From: Allofrancisella frigidaquae
GTDB taxonomy: Bacteria; Pseudomonadota; Gammaproteobacteria; Francisellales; Francisellaceae
Reading direction: 5' to 3'
DNA length: 64,000 nucleotides
NCBI RefSeq assembly: GCF_012222825.1
Contig: NZ_CP038017.1
Span: forward strand, 1,054,001 to 1,118,000
In this document: in pieces, positions 9,115 to 18,410 of the stretch
Layout of the letters: the number at the start of each line of letters is the position of its first letter
Numbering within the stretch: the first letter of the stretch is position 1
Position numbers and translations under genes: made by a program
The notes under the pieces: generated by a model
Databases searched by the model: none
What the model was told of the DNA's origin: nothing
What the model saw: only the letters and a program-made list of their open reading frames with translations

Positions 9115-10887
9115 ATGATTAATAATCCTCAAATTTGCAAAAAACTAGCCTCTTTACTTTTACATCGTAAACTTATAACTAAAGAAAAGCTAGAAGAAGT
9201 CAGCCTTGAAAAAGACTTAGGCAAAACAGGTTTTTTAAGCTATTTAATAGAGCACGAAATAGTTAACAGCAGAGATTTTATGTTTGAATCTGCAACTTTG
9301 TTACGTTTACAATATATAGACTTAACTGCTATTAATGTTAAATTTCTACCACAAGAATTTTTTGATTTAGAATTTTGTGAAAAAAATAATTGCTTACCTC
9401 TTTTCATAAGAAAACACGTTGTGTATGTTGCAATTGCAAACCCACTAGACAGTCAACAAATATTAAAGACCTTACGTAACAAATATAATCAAGCTTTTAT
9501 CGCAATAGTTGGTGAACTAAACCACTTAAAAGAAAAAATACTAGAATTTAATCAATACTTGAAAGATGAAGGTCAAAAAGCTGATGATTCCTCACTCAGT
9601 GAAAAAATGGAAAATGTCGAGCTTGACATTGACTTTGTCGATGAAGGAGAGCGTGAAGGAGATGCTTTTTTAGACACAGAAGATGATGAAGCTCCTATTA
9701 TCAGATTTATAAACAATACTATAGTTGATGCTATACAAAAAGGAGCTTCCGATATACACTTTGAACCTTATGAAAAAAATTTCCGAATTAGGTATAGGAT
9801 TGATGGCCTTTTAGTAGAGACATTTAACACGACAAAAAACTTAGGACCCAAAGTTATCTCTAGACTTAAAATCATGGCAAGTCTAGACATTGCAGAAAAA
9901 AGGATACCTCAAGATGGTAAATTTAAAATATCCCTCTCACGCGAAAAAGCGATTGATTTTCGTGTAAGTACTTGCCCAGTAAGTTTTGGTGAAAAAGTAG
10001 TGCTGCGTATTTTGGATTCTAGTAACACTCAAATTCCTATAGAAGCATTGGGTTTTTCAGAGAAACAAAAAAAGCTTTATCTAGATACTATACATCAACC
10101 ACAAGGAATGGTTCTTGTAACAGGTCCTACAGGTTCTGGTAAAACTGTGACTTTATATACTGGAATAAATATTCTAAATAAAATTGAGAAAAATATATCT
10201 ACAGCTGAAGACCCCGTGGAATTAATAGTAAGAGGCATTAATCAGGTGAGTGTAAATAATAAACAAGGACTTACATTTGCAGCAGCTCTTAAAGCCTTTT
10301 TACGTCAAGATCCAGACATTATCATGGTTGGTGAGATACGAGACATTGAGACCGGATCTATTGCGATTAAGGCTTCTCAAACTGGACACTTAGTAATGTC
10401 AACCTTACACACAAATAGTGCTCCTGAGACCCTCAATAGGCTTGTAGATATGGGGTTACCTCGCTATAACATCGCAACTTCTGTTACGTTGATTATAGCC
10501 CAACGTTTAACACGTCAGCTATGTCTAAAGTGTAAAATTAAGGATACCGAAACCGAATTTGCTATGCTTGTTGAAGATAGTGGGTTAAATGATTATATAT
10601 TATCAGAAACATTTAACACTACACTTAGTGAAATAAAGAAAGCTGTTATATACAAACCTAATCCCAAAGGTTGCCCAAGATGTTTTAAAGGCTATAAAGG
10701 GCGTCTAGGATTATATGAAGTAATGCCTGTTTCTAGAGCAATATCAAAAATGATTTTAGAGGATAGAAACACTATGGAAATTGCTCAACAAGCACAAAAA
10801 GAAGGTGTAGCTACTGTTAGACAATCAGCTCTTGTCAGGGTTGCTGAAGGTTTAACGTCAATGGAAGAAGCATACCGTGTAAGTTAA
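9115..10887 (+). CDS. pilB: Type IV pilus extension ATPase (PilB/GspE family)
   Basis: This is the hexameric ATPase that powers pilin polymerisation at the inner membrane. The 590 residues contain an N-terminal MshE-like domain (about 1-150), then GASDIHFEPYE, the Walker A loop GPTGSGKT (about 341-348), the Asp box and Walker B region (DPDIIMVGEIRD), the His box (STLHTN), and a tetracysteine zinc site (CLKC...CPRC) of the PilB type. The length is usual. An acidic linker (about 160-195) precedes the core. Two TATAAT-like boxes lie upstream at 9059 and 9079. pilC follows after 11 bp. In Francisella this pair is often called pilF and pilG. Confidence 0.95.
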   Translation: MINNPQICKKLASLLLHRKLITKEKLEEVSLEKDLGKTGFLSYLIEHEIVNSRDFMFESATLLRLQYIDLTAINVKFLPQEFFDLEFCEKNNCLPLFIRKHVVYVAIANPLDSQQILKTLRNKYNQAFIAIVGELNHLKEKILEFNQYLKDEGQKADDSSLSEKMENVELDIDFVDEGEREGDAFLDTEDDEAPIIRFINNTIVDAIQKGASDIHFEPYEKNFRIRYRIDGLLVETFNTTKNLGPKVISRLKIMASLDIAEKRIPQDGKFKISLSREKAIDFRVSTCPVSFGEKVVLRILDSSNTQIPIEALGFSEKQKKLYLDTIHQPQGMVLVTGPTGSGKTVTLYTGINILNKIEKNISTAEDPVELIVRGINQVSVNNKQGLTFAAALKAFLRQDPDIIMVGEIRDIETGSIAIKASQTGHLVMSTLHTNSAPETLNRLVDMGLPRYNIATSVTLIIAQRLTRQLCLKCKIKDTETEFAMLVEDSGLNDYILSETFNTTLSEIKKAVIYKPNPKGCPRCFKGYKGRLGLYEVMPVSRAISKMILEDRNTMEIAQQAQKEGVATVRQSALVRVAEGLTSMEEAYRVS

Positions 10888-10898
10888 GGAAAAAAGTT

Positions 10899-12128
10899 AT
10901 GTTATTTGGAAAAAAAGATAAAAACACAATAACTATAATATCTTGGAGTTACAAGGTAAAGTTAAAAAATGGTAAGCAAATAAAGGGTTCTATTGATGCT
11001 GATACAAAAGAAAAAGCCGAAATCTTACTTAGACAAAAAGGCTATTCTGAAATTAAGCTCAAAAAGCAACCTAAAGATATATTTCCAAAAAAAATTTCAT
11101 ACCAAGATATTACTGAAATGACTCGTCAACTTGCTACTATGACAAAAGCTGGTATCCCTATTATAAAATCGTTTGAGGTATTTATAATGGGAATCAGAAA
11201 GCATCCTCGCTTAAAGATTATGACAATCCAACTTAAGCAGTCTATTGAATCTGGAGAATCATTTTCTAAGGCTCTTAGTCAATTTCCAAAACTTTTTGAT
11301 AAGTTATATATAGGCTTGATAACAGCTGGTGAAGAATCTGGAAATCTTGATCTAATGCTAAATAAAATTGCTGATCAGCGGGAAAATTTACAATCTATCA
11401 AAAAGAAAGTTAAGAAAGCTCTATCCTACCCTATAATTGTATGTGTGATTGCTGCTGGGGTAACTGGTATTTTATTAACCTTTGCTGTACCAGCATTTTC
11501 AGCAATGTTTATAAACTCTGGAAAACCTTTACCAGCAATTACACAAATGACTGTTAATGCATCGAATTTTATGCAAGATGCTTGGTGGAAAATAATACTA
11601 GGAATCTTTATAGTTATTGGTGTTTATAAGTCATTAAAACTTAAATACCCACGGATCCAAATATTTCAAGACCACTTCATGCTTAAAATACCAATTATTG
11701 GAGAAGTGGTTTTCAAATCTGCTTTAGCACGGTTTTCTAGCACCCTTGAAATTACTGTTCAATCTGGTATGAGCTTAACTAGAGCTTTAGATATGGTTTC
11801 TCTAGCAACGGGTAATGCTAAATATGACCAAGCGGCTCTTGATATTAAAAAAAGTATTAATGAAGGAGCTTCTTTTAAAGATGCTATAGTTGAGACTGGT
11901 TGCTTTCCTTTTTTAGTAGAGCAAATGATATCTGTAGGTGAAGAATCTGGAGCATTAGAAACTATGCTTGGCAATCTAAATAGAGTCTATCAAGAAGAAG
12001 TAGATACAATTGTTGAGAGTCTAAGCTCAATGCTAGAACCTATCATTATGGTAGTTTTAGGTGGTGTAGTTGGTTTCTTAGTAGTAAGTATGTACATGCC
12101 AATATTTCAAATGGGTGATGCTATTTAA
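10899..12128 (+). CDS. pilC: Type IV pilus inner-membrane platform protein (PilC/GspF family)
   Basis: PilC is the polytopic platform that couples PilB to pilin assembly. The 409 residues hold the two duplicated GspF domains. Each starts with a Thr/Ser-rich helix (LATMTKAGIPIIKSF and LEITVQSGMSLTRAL) and ends with a G-E-E-S-G-x-L motif (residues about 145-151 and 347-353). Three transmembrane stretches are visible, at about 175-200, 225-245 and the extreme C-terminus. An N-terminal lysine-rich cytoplasmic segment precedes them. It is cotranscribed with pilB, and an AAGGAAAAAAG ribosome-binding site supports the start. No pilin or prepilin peptidase gene is adjacent. Confidence 0.95.
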   Translation: MLFGKKDKNTITIISWSYKVKLKNGKQIKGSIDADTKEKAEILLRQKGYSEIKLKKQPKDIFPKKISYQDITEMTRQLATMTKAGIPIIKSFEVFIMGIRKHPRLKIMTIQLKQSIESGESFSKALSQFPKLFDKLYIGLITAGEESGNLDLMLNKIADQRENLQSIKKKVKKALSYPIIVCVIAAGVTGILLTFAVPAFSAMFINSGKPLPAITQMTVNASNFMQDAWWKIILGIFIVIGVYKSLKLKYPRIQIFQDHFMLKIPIIGEVVFKSALARFSSTLEITVQSGMSLTRALDMVSLATGNAKYDQAALDIKKSINEGASFKDAIVETGCFPFLVEQMISVGEESGALETMLGNLNRVYQEEVDTIVESLSSMLEPIIMVVLGGVVGFLVVSMYMPIFQMGDAI

Positions 12129-12281
12129 ATTTATTTTTTGATATAAATTTGGTCATTTGCAACAGCAACCTTACTAATATACCAGTGCCAAATTGATAGC
12201 TTTTATTAAAATAACCGTATATGAAACTAGATAATGTAAGTATAAGATAATGTTAATTTTGAGATATTACAAAAATTTAGT

Positions 12282-13331
12282 ATGCCATTTCCAGATCAAA
12301 GTGAAGAAAGTCTATGGAAAATTTTACTTACAGACGGTCGTCATATGGTAAAAGTACCATTAGAAAAGCAAAACCATATACATGGGCTTAAAAAACCTGA
12401 CCAATATGAAAAAGAAGAACCAGGTTATTATTCTGCGCAAATTGAGGCTATAATAAAAATGCAAGCCACTCAAAAATGGAATGCAGAAAAATATAAAGAA
12501 CTACACACTATTATAAAAACTAAAACGGGTGGAAAAGCTAATACTTCATCTATAAAACAGGGTTGCCAATGCAGCTATGATCTGGTAGATTACGAAACAT
12601 CTAATGCTATAATGCAAGAATATATAGAAAATTCTAATGAGCTTAAACAAGAATTAGGTATCAACGCAACTATTTTAAATAAAATAAAATATGACGCTTC
12701 TAATGTTACGTTGACATCAGCTCAGCGGTACTCTCATCCAGGACAAAGAATATCTGGTTCATCACATAAAACAAGAAATATTTTAACCAATACAGATTCT
12801 TTTACCCTGTGTGAAGCTATTATGAATATATATAATCGAGATATTGATGGAATTGATTTCTACCATGATACTTGTACAAGAAAGAATAAGTTATTTAAAG
12901 CACTTGCTAAAGCTATACAAAACCTTGAAATATGTCACTTAGAAAATGACTTGAACACACGTACTCTTGGTGCGTTTGTAAAAATTGAAACTAACAAGTA
13001 TTTGGGCGAACCTTGTATGTTTTACTACCCTAGCATGGGTGGAAATAGTACTAAAAGTCAGATATTTCAAGAATTAGAAATAGGCCTACAAAATGCTATA
13101 TATGTGCTAAGTGGGACTTCCTCATTAGTAAAATATCACTTTCATGAGGAAAAAAGAGAGATCTCTGATAAATACATTGAACGTAACATGGATATATACG
13201 AAGTTAATAGAACCTTATGGATGCAAGAAGGCGGTATAAAAGAAAGAGATATAAATTTACAGAAACTCAATAATTATTATTGTCTCGCTACAAAGCAAAA
13301 CTCCAGAAATTCAGGTCCTCACTACAAATGA
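12282..13331 (+). CDS. Fic-like domain protein, putative effector
   Basis: This 349-residue protein is unrelated to its pilus neighbours. Residues 203-228 read like the helix and active loop of a Fic/Fido domain (KALAKAIQNLEICH then L-E-N-D-L-N-T-R-T). The H-x-x-x-D-x-N-x-R pattern aligns with the Fic consensus HPFx(D/E)GNGR, giving His219, Asp223, Asn225 and Arg227, although both loop glycines are replaced (Leu224, Thr226). The following segment (N-K-Y-L...PCMFYYPSM) fits the post-motif helix and strand. Fic proteins transfer AMP or other phosphate-linked groups to hydroxyls on target proteins. The loop is degenerate, so activity may differ or be lost. No signal peptide is seen. A second accessory gene follows 54 bp later on the same strand. 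Upstream is 153 bp of AT-rich DNA and no strong ribosome-binding site. Confidence 0.5.
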   Translation: MPFPDQSEESLWKILLTDGRHMVKVPLEKQNHIHGLKKPDQYEKEEPGYYSAQIEAIIKMQATQKWNAEKYKELHTIIKTKTGGKANTSSIKQGCQCSYDLVDYETSNAIMQEYIENSNELKQELGINATILNKIKYDASNVTLTSAQRYSHPGQRISGSSHKTRNILTNTDSFTLCEAIMNIYNRDIDGIDFYHDTCTRKNKLFKALAKAIQNLEICHLENDLNTRTLGAFVKIETNKYLGEPCMFYYPSMGGNSTKSQIFQELEIGLQNAIYVLSGTSSLVKYHFHEEKREISDKYIERNMDIYEVNRTLWMQEGGIKERDINLQKLNNYYCLATKQNSRNSGPHYK

Positions 13332-13385
13332 TACGTCAAAAATATACACATGTTAAATAATAAAAACTATAAGTAAAGGTTGATT

Positions 13386-14978
13386 ATGTATGATTTTATA
13401 TGGATGTTAGCTAGCTATTCAACATCCAAAGATGGTATAAATCCTATAAATAATGCCATAGACATGAGAGTAGGTGGTCCAACTTACCAAAATAACATCG
13501 ATAATGGTTTTGTAGAAACTACTGTTGAAGAATATAGTTCTATTAAAAATAGATTACTAATTTCAAAAGACTCTGCTAAACAAGTATATGAAGAGATGAC
13601 TGTCTATGGAAAAAAGAAGACTAAAGATAGTTATAAAAACGCTAAATTTATAGTGTCACGTACAGACAGTTATAGCCAATGTATTGAAGAGCTAAATACC
13701 GTTGTTATACCTGCTCTAAGAGATTCACTACAGCTAAAAAATAGTCCTTCTTTTAAAATGAAACTATTTTTTACTGGGCATGGAGAAACTTATCAAAAAG
13801 CAGGTGCATTATCAGCACACGAGTTAGCATATCTTTGTGCTAGCTTTTTCAATCATCGAGGCCAAGTTAATTTGTTGAAAAATGAGATTATAAATTTTGT
13901 AGAGTTAGATGTGTGCGTAGCTGGTCTTTATAATGAAGAATATAATAGTAGTCACATAAAACCTTTTGCTCAAGAATTTGCTCACAAGCTACAACAATAT
14001 ATTTATAATATGACTAGAATATCATATGTGAAAATGCCTTTCGGAAGAAATCCAAAAGGCGATAGAATAATGGAGTATTTACCTGCATATACTAACAAAG
14101 ATAATAAAATAGGATGTAATAAGTATGGACAACCATACTTAGCTGAAAAAACAAATAACAAAATTGATATTACACACCCACTTTTAAATAAATCTTACAT
14201 TTATGTAGATAGTGAAAATTTATTTTACGCTAAAAAGTTATTACTAGAGAGTAAAATTTCGGAAGATAACTATGAACATATAAATAATAATATGGAAGCT
14301 TTACTAGATTATACGTTAATGACTGTTAGCGAAATATACTCCACACTAATTAATAAAAATATTAATAAAAACAGTATGTACAAAAACAGCCCTATTATAG
14401 GCGATTCAGAAAATGCAATAAAAGAAACTTTATTGTTATTGGAACATATCCTCAACCTAGATGTAAATAAAACTTTTGATTGTATAAATAAAATGCATAA
14501 ATGTGAAAACTTTAGTGAATTCTCAGAGATGCTCAAAGATTTATTAGTTAAATATTATAATGAAATAGATAAGAAACCATTAAAACAAATACCATTAACA
14601 CCCCAAATTAATTTAGAGCAACAAAATCTCTCTCTAGTAGATATAAAACTTTATTGTATACAGATACTCAAAGATAAATATATATATAATTCTTTTCATA
14701 ATATATTTAGTAACCATCATTATAATGACAGAGCTATTTTTGTGCTTAAGTTATTAGAAAATAGCAGCAGTATACTCCAGATAATGACTATTATTGAAAA
14801 TGAAATTATTTTACTAGAAAGTGGAGTCTACATTAGGCCAGAACAGGATAAAAATTGTAATAATTTATATCTAGAAAATAATCAGTATAAAAAAAACCAT
14901 AAAAGCTCTTCTATACAGCAATCATCTTACTACAATATTTTATCTAAACTAAAAAAGTATATAATTAGTTTATGTTAA
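13386..14978 (+). CDS. Caspase-like (clan CD) cysteine peptidase candidate, putative effector
   Basis: This 530-residue protein of no recognised family contains the two-strand signature of clan CD peptidases (caspases, gingipain, MARTX CPD). One hydrophobic strand ends in T-G-H-G (His132) and a second ends in E-L-D-V-C (Cys177), 45 residues apart, with small residues after each. These would be the His/Cys dyad. The C-terminal 300 residues are Asn-, Lys- and Ile-rich, predicted helical, and carry no motif I recognise. ATG at 13386 has an AAAGG site 6 bp upstream and is preferred over a TTG two codons earlier. No secretion signal or membrane helix is apparent. It probably shares a transcript with the Fic-like gene. 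Confidence 0.5.
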   Translation: MYDFIWMLASYSTSKDGINPINNAIDMRVGGPTYQNNIDNGFVETTVEEYSSIKNRLLISKDSAKQVYEEMTVYGKKKTKDSYKNAKFIVSRTDSYSQCIEELNTVVIPALRDSLQLKNSPSFKMKLFFTGHGETYQKAGALSAHELAYLCASFFNHRGQVNLLKNEIINFVELDVCVAGLYNEEYNSSHIKPFAQEFAHKLQQYIYNMTRISYVKMPFGRNPKGDRIMEYLPAYTNKDNKIGCNKYGQPYLAEKTNNKIDITHPLLNKSYIYVDSENLFYAKKLLLESKISEDNYEHINNNMEALLDYTLMTVSEIYSTLINKNINKNSMYKNSPIIGDSENAIKETLLLLEHILNLDVNKTFDCINKMHKCENFSEFSEMLKDLLVKYYNEIDKKPLKQIPLTPQINLEQQNLSLVDIKLYCIQILKDKYIYNSFHNIFSNHHYNDRAIFVLKLLENSSSILQIMTIIENEIILLESGVYIRPEQDKNCNNLYLENNQYKKNHKSSSIQQSSYYNILSKLKKYIISLC

Positions 14979-15060
14979 AAGTGGTAAGTAAGTCTCTTGC
15001 TAAAAACATAACAATGTGCAAGAATAAAACCTTCATATCATCTATACTGCGGAATCATTA

Positions 15061-16272
15061 ATGGAAAATATAACAAATGGTACAACTTCTTTTAAAAATA
15101 AGCTTTTGTTAACCATAATTTGCTATCTTTGCTACTTTTATACAGCCAATGTTGTTTTAGTTACTGGAGCTGTAATGCGTCCATTATCAGAATACTTTGA
15201 TGATAGCAATATAGGTTTTGCTTTTACCTTTATTAATGTATCAATGTGGTTTGCTATACTTATAATTGGTTTTCTAATGAATAGATTTTCAATAAAACTT
15301 TTATTATTAGTCGCTGTAGCAATTGGTATTATGTCTTCACTACTTACAAGCATTTTCCCTTCTATGTTTACACTAAAGATATTACTAACTTGTGTGGGTA
15401 TTACCGGAGGGCTATTTATGGCTATAAGTAGCTATATGATTGTACATATCTACAATGATCATAAAATAAGAGCTATGAATGTTATTTTTACTGACTTTTT
15501 CTTTAGTTTTGGTGGTGCATTAGTACCAATTTTTGCTGCATATTTAATTACGGAAAATTTCCAATGGTATACTATATACTCAATTTTACAAATAACAGCT
15601 ATAGCAATTCTGTTATTATCAGTATTTTCTGACTTTTCAATACTTAATAGACACACTACCGACGTTAAAAGCTCAAACCTTAATCTGAATTTTTCTTCAT
15701 GGAACTTTAGTTTGTATTGCATAGCTTTCTCCGCTTTTTTATTTTTGCTAGCTCAAATAACTATGACTAGTTATGCTCAAACATATTTCCAAGAAGTACT
15801 TGGATGGGGTGTCATAGATGCAAATAAACCATTATCATACTTTTGGACAGCTCAAAGTATAGGTTTATTCATAAGTCCATTGATAACTAGAGTAGTTCCT
15901 TTAAGGCTTATTCTTCCATTATTTACATTTGTAGGATTAATCGCATTATCATGTATTGTCTATATCCCTGATATAAACATAGTCTTAAAAGCTGCTATTA
16001 TATTTGGTTTGTTTAACTGCTATATCTATGCTGGATTACTAGCTTATGGAACTTTCCAAATGCAGAATCCTCCACCAACACTAATAACTACTATTCTTCT
16101 ATTTGGTACAACAGGTACAGCTTTATCAACAACAACTGGAGCTTTTATAAACAAATTTTTTGGCTTAACAACTGTAATGCATGCTGTGCTTATCTTTTAT
16201 TTAATATCTTTTATATTGATTGTTTTTGCTGCTATTTATTCAAAAGAAAACATAAAGTCGATTGCCCACTAA
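15061..16272 (+). CDS. Major facilitator superfamily transporter, TsgA-like
   Basis: The 403-residue sequence is almost entirely hydrophobic, with about twelve transmembrane segments. The N-terminal pattern VLVTGAVMRPLSEYF...FTFINVSMW resembles the TsgA branch of the MFS (VTG-x-VM followed by FTFLN). The first cytoplasmic loop after helix 2 is short (MNRFSIK), as in that group. The substrate is unknown; distant relatives transport sugars or small metabolites. The gene is alone between the accessory pair and the YeiH-family gene, with 82 bp upstream. Confidence 0.75.
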   Translation: MENITNGTTSFKNKLLLTIICYLCYFYTANVVLVTGAVMRPLSEYFDDSNIGFAFTFINVSMWFAILIIGFLMNRFSIKLLLLVAVAIGIMSSLLTSIFPSMFTLKILLTCVGITGGLFMAISSYMIVHIYNDHKIRAMNVIFTDFFFSFGGALVPIFAAYLITENFQWYTIYSILQITAIAILLLSVFSDFSILNRHTTDVKSSNLNLNFSSWNFSLYCIAFSAFLFLLAQITMTSYAQTYFQEVLGWGVIDANKPLSYFWTAQSIGLFISPLITRVVPLRLILPLFTFVGLIALSCIVYIPDINIVLKAAIIFGLFNCYIYAGLLAYGTFQMQNPPPTLITTILLFGTTGTALSTTTGAFINKFFGLTTVMHAVLIFYLISFILIVFAAIYSKENIKSIAH

Positions 16273-16417
16273 ATCCTTTTCAATGGTTTCTTACTCTTTA
16301 TAACAAATATACATATTAGTTTTTTTGATAACGTTTATAAAAACTTTTTATTTTTAAAAAAATCATTAATAGCGTATAGTTATAAATAAGTAGATAATAA
16401 TAAACAAGGTATTAAAA

Positions 16418-17470
16418 ATGACAAAACATCTCTCTCTAAATGCAATTTATGGTGTCATATTTGTTGCATCAGTAGCTAGTATTGCATATTTTATTGCAAA
16501 AGTCCCAGTTGTTGCCAAACTAGGAATTAGTCCTTTAATTATTGGTATTTTACTAGGTATGTTACTAACTCACACACCTGCCAGTAAAATCATAAGCCAG
16601 TGGAAAGATGGTATAGTGTTCAGTGCTAAAAAAATACTTAGATTAGCTATTATCTTTTATGGCTTTAATTTAACTTTCCAACTTATAGCATCTGTAGGGT
16701 TAGCTGGTCTTCTAGTATCTATAATCATGTTAGTTTCAACTTTAGTGTTAGGAATAGCTATAGGCACGAAAGTTTTTGGTCTAGATAGAGATAGTTCTAT
16801 ATTAGTAGCTGCTGGTAGTGCTATTTGCGGAGCTGCTGCTGTATTAGCTGCTGAAGGAACGCTAAAATCTGAATCCTATAAAGCTGCTATGGCAGTAGGT
16901 ACTGTTGTATTGTTTGGTACAATTAGTATGTTCTTATACCCTGTCTTAATGAAAGCTGGCCTTTTAGGAAATTTAGACCAAACACAGTACGGCATCTTTG
17001 CTGGTGGATCTATTCATGAGGTCGCGCAAGTAGTAGCTGCTGGTAGTGCTGTTGGTCATCATGCTGAAGAAATAGCTGTAACTGTAAAAATGATCCGTGT
17101 AATGATGTTAGCTCCTATGCTAATAATTATAGGCATATGGTTGTCTAGAACTGTAATTGATGTTGCACATAAAACACACACTCAACCTTCTACTGATTCT
17201 ATTATGAAAATCATTCCTTGGTTTGCTATTGGATTTATTGTGGTGGCAGGATTCAATTCTTTAGATCTCCTACCACACTTTGCTGTACACTCAATAGTTC
17301 AAATAGACCAATTTCTTTTAGCTATGGCTATGACTGCTCTTGGCTTAGAAACTCATGTATCTAAGTTTATCAAAGCTGGAATTAAACCTTTATTATTAGC
17401 TTTAATATTATTTGCGTGGTTGTTTTTTGGTGGACTTGCTATAACTTACCTAATAACTGCTATAATTTAA
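16418..17470 (+). CDS. YeiH-family putative membrane exporter (UPF0324)
   Basis: The 350-residue protein has nine to ten transmembrane segments and conserved stretches of the YeiH/YeiB family: SPLIIGILLGMLLTH near the N-terminus, AIIFYGFNLTFQ, the glycine- and alanine-rich AAGSAICGAAAVLA, and GSIHEVAQVVAAG. Members are annotated as putative sulfate exporters, but the function is unproven for most. An AAGG site precedes the start at a good distance. It appears to be a single-gene unit. Confidence 0.85.
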   Translation: MTKHLSLNAIYGVIFVASVASIAYFIAKVPVVAKLGISPLIIGILLGMLLTHTPASKIISQWKDGIVFSAKKILRLAIIFYGFNLTFQLIASVGLAGLLVSIIMLVSTLVLGIAIGTKVFGLDRDSSILVAAGSAICGAAAVLAAEGTLKSESYKAAMAVGTVVLFGTISMFLYPVLMKAGLLGNLDQTQYGIFAGGSIHEVAQVVAAGSAVGHHAEEIAVTVKMIRVMMLAPMLIIIGIWLSRTVIDVAHKTHTQPSTDSIMKIIPWFAIGFIVVAGFNSLDLLPHFAVHSIVQIDQFLLAMAMTALGLETHVSKFIKAGIKPLLLALILFAWLFFGGLAITYLITAII

Positions 17471-17618
17471 TGCTGGATACTAGAATCCTAGATTCTAAGT
17501 TAGTCAACGTTCAACAGCTGTGCATAACGTGTAATACAAGTTTATTTAAATCTACCTATGCTATTTTAGCAATAAATAATGTATCATATTAAAAAATTTA
17601 AAACTTTAAATTCTAATT

Positions 17619-18410
17619 ATGAAGCCAATCGTAAATGCGATCACTACCACTGCCAGAAAAGCTGGAAAAATAATTCTACAAGCTCAAAATGACCTAAGCT
17701 CTATAAAAACTTCTAAGAAAGCTAATAATACTATCATGTCAAATATTGATATAGCTGTAGAGAACTTTCTTGTGGATAACATAAAAAAGCTAGGCTTTGA
17801 TGATTATTTTATTACAGAAGAAGCTGGCGAATTCGGCAACAAAGAAAGTAAATTTTCTTGGATAATTGACCCTATTGATGGCACTAACAATTTTGTGCAT
17901 GGTTTACCCCACTGCTGTATTTCTATAGCTCTTAAAAAAGATGATGAATTAGTACTTGGTGTAATCTATAATCCATTTTTGGATTTAATGTTTAGTGCAT
18001 ATAAAGGTCAAGGTGCTCAACTAAATGGTAAAAAAATCAGAGTGTCACAAAGTCAAGAGTTAGATGATACTTTGATATCAGCATCACTAAAATATTCACG
18101 TAAAACTTTTAATGATAGTTACGTAGCAGAATTAATAAAGCTTCAACAGCAAATTGCAGGCTACAGGTATTCTGGTAGTATCGCTATGGATATGGCATAT
18201 TTAGCAGCTGGATATATTGATGGACTTTGGACTTGTAGTTATGTTGAATTATGGGATATCGCAGCTGGATATGTTATTGCAAAAGAAGCTGGTGCTATTA
18301 TTACAGACATTAAAGGTGTTAGTGATATTCACAATTTACAAGTAATAGTTGCTGGGAACAAAAAAATACAACCAAAGCTTATAAAACTTCTAGCAAAACA
18401 CGTTAAATAA
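17619..18410 (+). CDS. suhB: Inositol-1-monophosphatase family protein
   Basis: SuhB hydrolyses inositol phosphates and, in E. coli, also helps rRNA transcription antitermination. The 263 residues show the metal-binding motifs E-E-A-G-E (about 67-71), DPIDGTNNF (about 88-96), and the C-terminal WDIAAG (about 212-217), with FVHGLPHCCISIA between them. The length is standard. The stop codon overlaps the start of rsmB in TAATG, implying translational coupling. Confidence 0.93.
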   Translation: MKPIVNAITTTARKAGKIILQAQNDLSSIKTSKKANNTIMSNIDIAVENFLVDNIKKLGFDDYFITEEAGEFGNKESKFSWIIDPIDGTNNFVHGLPHCCISIALKKDDELVLGVIYNPFLDLMFSAYKGQGAQLNGKKIRVSQSQELDDTLISASLKYSRKTFNDSYVAELIKLQQQIAGYRYSGSIAMDMAYLAAGYIDGLWTCSYVELWDIAAGYVIAKEAGAIITDIKGVSDIHNLQVIVAGNKKIQPKLIKLLAKHVK

